Assembly (NCBI GenBank): GCA_034698045.1
Contig: JAQGAU010000419.1
Span: 1-28,418 of the forward strand
DNA from: Paramacrobiotus richtersi
Lineage: Eukaryota > Tardigrada > Eutardigrada > Parachela > Macrobiotidae
Length of the DNA stretch: 28,418 nt
Reading direction: 5' to 3'
Position 1 is the first letter of the stretch; each line of letters begins with the position of its first letter. The notes under the pieces were generated by a model. The model had not been told where the DNA came from. It did no database searches and saw only the letters and a program-made list of their open reading frames with translations. Position numbers and translations under genes: made by a program. Below are positions 20,385-28,418 of the stretch, piece by piece.

Positions 20385-23300
20385 TCACTTCCTATCAAAT
20401 ACCGTCCTTCTCCGTGGCCGGGTGGGTCGTCCAGGTGGTTGTGTGGGCGGAGGGGTGGTGGATTTCGCCGGCAACGTCCAGCATATTGTGGATCCCGAGC
20501 GCGGTGTCGTTGTCACTTGCCTTGTAGTGGACTCCACTGGTGAAGCCGTGGTCGTTGTCTGTCTTGGCGGCAGGGTCCAGCAGATGCTGCTCGGGGTCGT
20601 AGTTACAACTAAGCTCGGGGTGGGGGTCTGGGTGATGACCTTTGAGGGGATCGTAACGGTTCTCTCCGTCTCGGTGGCGGATTTGAGTTCGGTGGTCTGG
20701 CGGATGGGCGGTTGAGGGGTTGTGGTAGGGGAACGGATGCGAGTCCGGGTGTTGACGGGGTATATTGGGTTCGTGGTGGTCAGCTGAAAGTAGAGAAGGA
20801 GGGCGTCAGAAAGGCATGTTTTGGGCGTTTTTATACACATATGTATCAGTGTACTCCGGTTTGTTTTATCATTTTCAGAGTACGAACCTCAGTTACTCGT
20901 TCCGTGAAGACTTCCGGTGGGGTTGTTGTACTCAGCGGAGCGCGTGTGGTAGATTTACTTTTCGGTGGCAACGTCCAGCACAGTTCTGTCGGAGGTGTAC
21001 CGGTTGGTTGTGGAACTGGCGGTAAGGTGGTCGTCCGAATAAATACTTTCGGCGTTGTTGAAACTCGTTGTTCAGGCTCTGTACTATCAATTCCGTGCAT
21101 GGTCACGGTTAGTTTCGGGGTTTTTTTCGTCGTCGGCGAAGGTGTGCGAGATGTTGTACGGGCTGCATACCCCGGTGTTGTTACGCCTGGTTCCTCTGTG
21201 GTAGTTTTTCTTGGTTTAGGTGGAAGCGTCCAACATAGCTGGGTGACCGGTGTTGTCGTGATATCTGGAGATTCTGTGGTAATCACCTCTGGAGGGGTGG
21301 TGACAGTCCTTGAAGGAGGTGGCGTCCATCGTCCAGTTGTGGAGCGGTATCCGATCGTAGTTATCTTCGCTGGTTGTGTTCCTTTTGTTGTTGGTTCGAT
21401 TCTCCTCGTCGAGCTAGATAACGAAGGTTCGGTGGTACCAATTTCCGGGGGTGTCGTGGTGACCTTTTCTCGTGGTGGTGTTTTCGGTGGCAGACCTCCT
21501 TTTGTCGTTGTTTCCATAAGCGTTTCTGGGGTCGTGGTTTCCGACGGTTCAGTGCTAGCAACTTCCTGAGGTGTTGTTGTAGCACTTCCTCGTGTGGGTG
21601 TTTTTGGGGGCAGACCTCTTCTTGTAGTGGTTTCTACTGGCGATTCTGGGGTCGTAGTTTCGGAGGGTTCTGTGCTGCCTATTTGCGAAGGTGCTGTGGT
21701 AACCCTTTCTCGTTGCGTCGTTTTCAATGGTAGATCTCCTCTTGTAGTGGTTTTTACGGGCGATTCTGGGGTCGTAGTCTCGGAGGGTTCTGTGCTACCA
21801 ATTTCCGTGGGTGTCGTGGTAGCCTTTCCTCGTGGAATTGTTCGCGGTGGTTGGCCTCCTGTTGTAGTTGTTTGCATGGGTGTTTCAGTAGTCGTGGTTT
21901 CGGACGGTTCCGTACTATCTATGTCCGGAGGGAATGTGGTCACCCGGGGTGGTAGCGTCCACCGCGCGGTTGTTATTGGGGAGCTCTTTGTCGTGGACCC
22001 TCCTGCCCGTTCGGTTGTACTTTCGATTTCTGAAGGCGTGGTGGTTAACTGTAACAAAAGAAAGTGCTCAGGCTCAGTTTCAAATATGTACTCGTGTTTG
22101 TCAAATATGTAGCAATTCCCAATTTGTACGTATTTCTTAAATCGAATTTTTGCATATATTATCTCGTTGACTTTCTACATAGTTAGGATTCAATTTAAAG
22201 ATTGTTCTACTCAATTAGCAGTTGTTTGCGAACCTCAGTCACTCGCACGGTTACAACTTCCGATGGACTCGTTGTTCTCAGCGGAGCGCGTGTGGTGGCT
22301 TTAGTTCTCGGTGGCAACGTCCAGCACAGTTCGGTCGGTGGTGTACCGGTTGGCTGAGGTACCGGAGGTAACGTGGTGGTCCGAATGAATATTTTCGGCG
22401 TTGTTGTAACTTTCTCTCGAGGTTCAGTACTCTCGGTACCGTACATGGTTACGGTTATTTTCGGAGTTTTGCTTGTCGTCTTTGCCGGTGTGCGAGACGT
22501 TGTACGGGCTCCGTACCCCGGTGTTGTAACGCCTCGTTCCTCTGTGGTAGTTTTTCTTGGATTAGGAGGAAGCGTCCAGCACAGCTGGACTACAGGCGTT
22601 GTCGTGATATCTGGAGATTCTGTGGTAATCACCTCTGCAGGGATGGTAACAGTCCTTAAAGGAGGTGGCGTCCATCGTCCAGTTGTGGAGCGGTATCCGA
22701 TCGTAGTTATCTTCGCTGGCTGCGTTACTTTTGTTGTTGTTTCGATTCTCCTCGTCGAGCTAGATAACGAAGGTTCGGTGGTATCAATGTCCGGTGACGT
22801 TGTTGTAACCTTTCCTTGTGTTGGGGTCCTCGTTGGCAGGTCTCCTCTTGTAGTTGTCTCCACGGGCGTTTCTGGGGTCGTGGTTTTAAACGATTCTGTG
22901 CTATCTGTCTGCGATGGTGCTGTGGTAACCCTTTCTCGTTGCGTCGTTTTCAGTGGCAGACCTCCTTTTGTAGTTGTTTCTACCGGCGTTTCTGGGGTCG
23001 TAGTTTCGGAGGGTTCCGTACTGCCCACTTCAGAAGGTGTCGTTGTGTCCCTTCCTCTTGGTGGTGTCTTCGGTGGCAGACCTCCTCTTGTAGTTGTTTC
23101 CACTGGTGTCTCCGTGGTCGTCGTTTCAGACGGCTCCGTGCTACCTACTTGTGAAGGTGCTGTGGTAGCCCTTCCTCGAGGCCGCGTTGTCGGTGGCCGG
23201 CCTCCTCTTGTGGTTGTTTCGATGGGTGCTTCAGTAGTCGTGGTTTCGGACGGTTCCGTGCTATCAACTTCCGGGGGAAATGTGGTGACCCTTGGTGGTA

Positions 23301-26300
23301 GCGTCCAGCGCGCGGTTGTTATTGGGGAGCTCTTTGTCGTAGACCCTGCTGTCGGTTCTGTTGTACTTTCGCCTTCTGAAGGCGTGGTGGTTAACTGCAA
23401 AGCAAGGAAATGCTCGGAATCTGGGAAAAATATGTATTTCGTTTTTTTTAGTGAACGCTCAATTGCACATAACTGTGCTCTACAGAATAACAAATTACCC
23501 AGTACTCTTTCTACAACTTTAGGTGTGTATTTGTATCTCCGTTTCGGAATTGCTTACTTGTTAGTCAGCTGTCAGTATGTGTACCTTCTCCCAATATAGG
23601 TAAATATGTGGCATTTCGTATTTCTTAAATCTAGTTTTTGAAATATAGCGGATCAGCTGTGTTCTACTTTGTCTGCAGTTGCCAACGAACCTCAGTCACT
23701 CGCTCAGTAACAACTTCCCGTGGAATCGTTGTTCTCGACGGAGTGCGTGTGGTAGCTTTGGTTCTCGGTGGTAACGTCCAGCACAGTTCCGTCGGGGGCG
23801 TACCGGTTGGCTGTGGTACTGGGGGTAACGTGGTCGTCCGTATGAATACTTTCGGCGTGGATGTAACCTTTTCCTCAGGTTCAGTGCTCTCAGTTCCGTG
23901 CATGGTTACGGTTATTTTCGCAGCTTTTGTCGTCGCCCGCGTCCGTGTAGGTGATGTTGTTACGCCGGGTGTCTCTGCTACAGTAGTTCTTCTTGGTTTC
24001 GGTGGAAGCGTCCAGCATAGTTCGGTTACCGGCGTTGTAGTTACATCGGGAGTTTCTGTTGTAACTACTTCTGGAGCCGTGGTAGAAGTCCTTGCACGAG
24101 GTGGAGTCCATCGCCCCGTTGTGACACGGTACCCGATCGTAGTTATTCTCGCTGGTGGCACTCCTTTCGTTGTTGTTTCGATTGTTTTCACGGAGGTTGT
24201 TACTGGAGGCTCGGTGCTCTCGGTTTCCGGGAGTGTCGTGGTGACCTTTTCTCGAGGTGGTGTTTTCGGTGGCAGTCCTCCTCTGGTAGTTGTTTCCACG
24301 GGCGCTTCTGTAGCTGTAGTTTCCGACGGTTCCGTGCTACCAACTTCCTGAGGTGTCGTTGTAGCACTTCCTCGTGTAGGGGTTTTTGGGGGCAGACCTC
24401 CCCTTGTAGTTGTTTCCATGGGCGTTTCTGTGGTCGTTGTTTCTGACGGCTCCGTGCTGATTATTTGCGAAGGGGCTGTGGTGGTTCTTCCTCGCGGTGG
24501 TGTACTCAGTGGCGTCCTCGTGGTTGTTTCCACGGGTGCTTCGATAGTCGTAGTTTCGGATGGTTCAGTGCTACCAACTTCCGGAGCCGTCGTTGTGGCC
24601 TTCCCTCGCGGTGGTGTCTTGGTTACCAAGCCTCCTCTGGTAGTGGTTTCTAAGGGTGTTTCTGGAGTAGTTGTTTCGGGAGGCTCTGTGCTACCCAGTT
24701 CCGGTGATGTCGTTGTGCCCTTTTCTTGTGGTGGCGTTTTCGGAGGCAGACCTCCTCGGGTAGTTGTTTCCAGTGGCGTTTCTGGAGTTGTGGTTTCCGA
24801 CGGTTCCGTGCTGCCAATTTCCGGCGGTGTGGTAGTAGCCTTTACGCTTGGTGTTGTTCGTGGTGGCAGAGTCCAACACAGCTCTGTCGGTGGTGTACCG
24901 GTTGGCTGCGGTACTGGAGGCAACGTTGATGTCCGTATGAATACTTTCGGCGTTGTTGTAGCTTTTGCTTGAGGTTCAGTACTCTCAATACCGTGAATGG
25001 TCACAGTTATTTTCGGACCTTTCCTCGTCGTCGGCGACCGTGTGGGCGATGTTGTTACGTCTGGTTCTTTTGTCACAGTTGTTTTTCTCGGCATGGGAGG
25101 AAGCGTCCAACACAACTGGGTTACCGGCGTTGTAGTAACATCTGGTGCTTCGGTTGTAACGAATTCCGCAGGTGTTGTAATGGTCCTTGCAGGAGGGGGC
25201 GTCCATCGTCCGCTTGTAGTACGATATCCGATCGTAGTTATTTTCGCTGGCTGAGTGCCCTTCGTTGTGGTTTCGAGTCTCCTGGTCGAGCTTGGTACTG
25301 AAGGCTCGGTGGTGTCAATTTCCTGGGGTGTTGTGGTAGCTTGTCCACTTATTGGCGTTTTCGGTGGCAGACTTCCTCTTGTGGTCGTATCGAGAGGTAT
25401 TTCTGGAGTAGTGGTTTCAGAGGGTTCCGTGCTACCAGTTTCTTGGGGCGTTGTGGTGACCCTGGGTTGTAGTGTCCACCGGGCAGTTGTAGTTCGAGAC
25501 TGTCTCGTTGTAGATTCTGCTCTCGCTTTTGTTGTGGAAGCTAGCGGTTTCTCCGTAGTTATTATTTCTGGGGGCGCGGTGGTTCCCGGCGCGTTGGGTT
25601 CTGTTGTGGTGATTCCAGGAGGCATTGTTGATTCTTCTGATTCCGGGGTTGTCCTCATCCGGATACGGGTTGTAAACTTCCATGGTGGGAGCGTAGGTTG
25701 GGTTGACAGCGTTGTGGCATCTTTTGATGGTTGGGTGGTAACATCCGTCATATCGGTTACACCGGTAACAGTAACCAAGGGTATTTCAGTGGTAGTCGCT
25801 GGCGGAAGTGTCCAACAAAGTACCGGTGTCGTCGTGTCCTCGACAATCGTCTCGGACGTGGTTACAAAGAACTTGGGAGTCGTAGTTTTCACCTTTGGTG
25901 GCATTGTCCATCCGGTAACCGACGGGACAGTTGTTGATGGTTTCGGTGATAGTGTCCAGCATATTCTAGTAGGGGTTGTGGATTTCTCCCTAGCAGCTGT
26001 GGTGACAAGGACCACACTGGGAGTGGTCTTTTTCTCCCAATTTGATGTGGTAGTTGTTTTGGGAACGGCTGTCCATTTAGATGTTTGCACAAACCTTGAG
26101 GTTGTTGTTCGAGGCACCACTGGAACCGTTGTTTCGTCCACATCCGGTGGTGTGCTGCTGTCAGCGGGGACTGTTGGGATCGTTTCGATGGGGGATTCCG
26201 GGGTTGTTGTTTCGAGTACTTGTGGATACGTGGGTCGCGTTTTCTAGAGAATAATCTCAGAATATCACAAAAGTTACGTGTGTGAAGTCAGATAGTGTTA

Positions 26301-28418
26301 CGGCCTATGAGGGCGGTTGACATTACCTGTTGGATGACGGTTGTCCCGACGTCGCTTGGTTCCGTTGTCGCGTCTCCTGCCGGCGTAGTTGTGGTTTCAT
26401 CGACGCTGGTAACTGTACTACCCCTGTCTTGTGCTGTTGTTGAGTCGGGCGCGATTGGAACCGTAGTTTCTACTCCTTCCCCAGTTGTTGTTTCGCGTCC
26501 GCTTGGAACAGTAGTTACAGTCTCTTCAGGTGTTGTTGTTAAATCGCCTTCCTCGGTGGTTGTTCTCACTCCTTTCGCTGTCGTTCCTGTGACCTTTACT
26601 GGTACAGTGGTTGTGCGGAATCGTGCAGCAGTTGTCACTACTGACTTGTCAGTCGTTGTCTTTCCGTATGAAACTCTTGTAGTGCCTTTCCCGAACGTTG
26701 TAGTCGAACCGATAACTCTTGTTGGTACAGTGACATCGGTTTCTGGGGTGGTCGTCTCGCCTTTGGGAACTGGACTAGTTGTCTTTGTAGTTCGAGGCGG
26801 AAGTGTCCAGCATAACGTATTAGGCGGAGTAACTGGTCGTTCGGTCGTCGTCCTAATGTAAACTTTGGGAGTCGTTGTTCTCGGCGGCAACGTCCGTGTT
26901 GACTGTGTTGTTCTCACTGTCGGTGGTTCCGTTACCGGGACTTCCGTTGTGGTTTCTTCTACATTCGGGGTGGTTGTCGATTTCGGTGGTCTGGGTGGTA
27001 GTGTCCAACATAATTGGTATGTTGGCGTGGACACTCCGGAACGTGGGGTGCTTGTATCGGAAGCTTCCGGTGTGGTTGATTCTTTCAGAGGGAATGGCAC
27101 CGTAGACTGTTCGGTTACGACTGGTTCGGTACTTTCTACTGGGGAAACAGGCGTTGTTGTTCCCTCGAGATCCACTGTAGGAGATGTGGTGATATAGGGA
27201 TTCTCCGTCACAGTAAACCCTTGGGAAGGTGTTGTGGTCGATTCTTCCTCGGCTTCTGTAGTGGTCCGTATCTTGAGAACGGTTGTAGTCGCGGGTTTTG
27301 GTGGCAAGGTCCATCGAGTGGTTATTTTACGTCCCGGAGTGGTGTTTCTCGATGGAAGCCCGGTTCTAGTAGTGCTGGCGATTTCCATTGGCTCAGTCGT
27401 ATCCACTTCAGGAGGAACCGTCGCAGTTGCCTTACCGGTTACTTTCGGTGTTATTGTAACGCGGCCAGATGATGTGGTGCCTGGTATCTCTACTTCAGGT
27501 GTAGTAGTTTCTGACAGACTTGGTGTAGTCGTTGCCGTTTGTTCAGATTCCGGTGTGGTTGTACCTAATTCCGTCGGTGTTGTGGTTTCAACATCTTGGG
27601 ACTCAGGTGTCGTTGTTGCCCGAACGGTAACAATGTCAAACGGTGTGGTATCACCAGCGAGGGGTTCCGTTGTTAAGACTTCCGCGTGTGTTGTAGTCAA
27701 CCGGGGAGCAGCTCTGGTTGTCGTTCCGTCTTCCTCGGATCCTGGTGTTGTAGACGCTAACCCGAAGCGAGTTGTTGTTGCGGGTTCTTCGGACCACGGT
27801 GCTGTCGTGCGTCGCCCTGGAGCTGTTGGACGTACCGTAGTTCGAGGCGGAAGTGTCCAGCACATTTCTGTCGGCGGTGTCCTTCGCGATGTAGTCGATC
27901 GCCCTGATTCGGTTGTTCTTATGAAAACTTTAGTTGTCGCGCTCTTGGACGGTTCTGTCCATCGAGATGGCGTAACCTTCTTTGTACTAGCGGCGGTAGT
28001 TTCTGGTCCATGCTCCGTGGTAGTTTCTGCCTCGCTTGGTGTAGTACTTCGGGGTGGTAGCGTCCAACACATTTGGTACATTGGTGTAGTTAGTTTTGAA
28101 CGTAACGTGGTAGTCCGCACCTCTACAGTTCTTGTCGTCTGTCTAGATGGTGCGGTTGTCTCTCCGGTCTCTTCCGGAGTTGTAGACTGTTCTGGAGGCA
28201 CTGTTAAACGTCCGGTAGTCACTTTTCCAAATGGACCTGTTGTTGTGCGTCCGAACCACGGTATTGTTGACTTCTTAGGTGGGGCAGTCCAGACCGGTGG
28301 GCGGGTAGATGCATTCTCAGATGGGGTGGAAACGTCGATCCCTGGTGTTGCGGTCTCTGTTGCGATACCTCCGGGAGTAGTGGTCTCCAGGGATGGTTCC
28401 GGTGTAGTGGAATCTGTC
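20385..28418 (-). CDS. Giant Thr/Pro-rich mucin-like protein, 3' five exons (5' end outside window)
   Basis: Exons are complement(20385-20783, 20888-22048, 22234-23394, 23691-26243, 26327-28418). All four introns (104, 185, 296 and 83 nt) are phase 0, and the frame stays open to the window edge, giving at least 2454 residues. The protein is dominated by Thr, Pro, Glu and Ser with scattered Arg/Lys, typical of dense O-glycosylation. It contains 16 copies of a CWTLPP-type motif, and I found no cysteine outside them. Cysteine-free relatives (RWTLPPRV, RWTPPP, GWTMPP) alternate with these. Conserved blocks recur per module: ITTIGYR, KITVT-x-(H/Y)G, and KVFIRTTTLPPVPQPTGTPP. The last exon ends in a basic tail (RPTRPRRRTVFDRK). 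There is no transmembrane segment in the visible part, so it is probably secreted and gel-forming or cuticle-associated. Introns after exons 26243-23691, 23394-22234 and 22048-20888 share an unusual GTTCG donor. Long plus-strand open frames here are antisense artefacts of the Thr-rich codons. Confidence 0.85.
20888..22048 (-). repeat. Mucin-like gene exon-sized module, copy 2 (1161 nt)
   Basis: This exon has exactly the same length as 22234-23394 and the same internal order: LTTTPSE start, RWTLPPRV, four 40-residue units, ITTIGYR/RWTPPP, CWTLPP, KITVT block, KVFIRTTTLPP, CWTLPP, and VTE at the end. Long exact nucleotide matches to the other copy are visible, for example around 21321-21370 against 22665-22715. 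Confidence 0.9.
21440..21919 (-). repeat. 120-bp tandem repeats, four units (copy 2)
   Basis: Four in-frame units of 40 residues, each with the pattern G/D/A-STEPSETTTPE, then an ETTTRGGLPPKT-like core, ending in TTxPxE(I/V). A fifth, diverged start (TTEPSLSSSTRRIE) follows. Units differ by a few substitutions. Confidence 0.9.
22234..23394 (-). repeat. Mucin-like gene exon-sized module, copy 1 (1161 nt)
   Basis: This is the duplicate of exon 20888-22048, with equal length and phase 0 at both ends. The flanking introns also match in parts: the 3' ends of the preceding introns share a similar ACATATTT...GAGCA...CAG arrangement, and the following introns share GAGGTTCG and GATTTAAGAAATACG. The unit of duplication was therefore an exon with intron sequence. 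Confidence 0.9.
22786..23265 (-). repeat. 120-bp tandem repeats, four units (copy 1)
   Basis: Four 40-residue units of the STEPSETTT...ETTTRGGLPPKT type, in the same register as in copy 2. One unit is diverged (STESFKTTT). Confidence 0.9.
24222..24815 (-). repeat. 120-bp tandem repeats, five units, in the 2553-nt exon
   Basis: Five units of 40, 40, 38, 40 and 40 residues in the second module of the large exon 23691-26243; the third unit has lost two residues in its middle. A single unit of the same kind lies at 25317-25436 in the first module. Unit number therefore varies between modules (1, 5, 4, 4). Confidence 0.88.

Noticed and set aside
20888-24815. A CRISPR array or satellite DNA as the explanation for the regular 120-bp repeats
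   Set aside because: The repeats are in frame, vary mainly by substitutions that keep the Thr/Pro pattern, and lie inside exons bounded by splice signals; they are coding tandem repeats.
20712-26861. Long plus-strand open frames (20712-21569, 22373-23599, 23638-24351, 25255-26247, 26295-26861)
   Set aside because: They are Val/Gly/Ser-rich mirror images of the Thr/Pro/Glu codons of the mucin-like gene. They run through its introns without plausible starts and share its repeat period, so they are antisense artefacts.

Overview
The window is eukaryotic: short GT-AG introns interrupt most coding regions, there is an intronless nuclear-type tRNA-Arg(ACG), and several genes encode secreted or matrix-type proteins. 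A CBM14 chitin-binding domain with canonical six-cysteine spacing points to a chitin-bearing invertebrate. Compact introns (many 54-70 nt) and protein style make a tardigrade-like ecdysozoan my best guess, but this is inference.

Layout. 87-1021 (-): decayed C-terminal pol fragment of a retroelement. 2356-2428 (+): tRNA-Arg. 4236-5198 (+): single-exon class A GPCR. 5532-6521 (-): three-exon secreted CBM14 protein. 8221-13750 (+, gene A, 22 exons, 1000 aa) and 14584-16936 (+, gene B, 11 exons, about 464 aa): tandem paralogues built from 8 and 4 copies of a secreted two-exon domain that I do not recognise. 18646-19968 (+, gene C): small secreted cysteine-rich protein. 20385 to the right edge (-): the 3' five exons of a very large Thr/Pro-rich mucin-like gene, at least 2454 aa, whose 5' end lies outside the window.

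The two most original items are the domain family of genes A/B and the mucin-like gene. In A/B, every domain is encoded by a first exon (strand-helix) and a second exon (strand-strand-helix-strand), all introns after the first are phase 1, and gene A's exon set looks like gene B's 11-exon plan followed by a second four-domain block. In the mucin-like gene, all 16 cysteines I can find lie in one repeated motif (C-W-T-L-P/S-P/A), and two adjacent 1161-nt exons are duplicates carrying 120-bp tandem repeats.

Five of the six protein genes appear secreted or, for the GPCR, membrane-bound. A shared role in cuticle, mucus or another extracellular layer is plausible but is not shown by the sequence. 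Exon models were assembled by hand from splice signals, reading frame and paralogue alignment; individual boundaries may be off.
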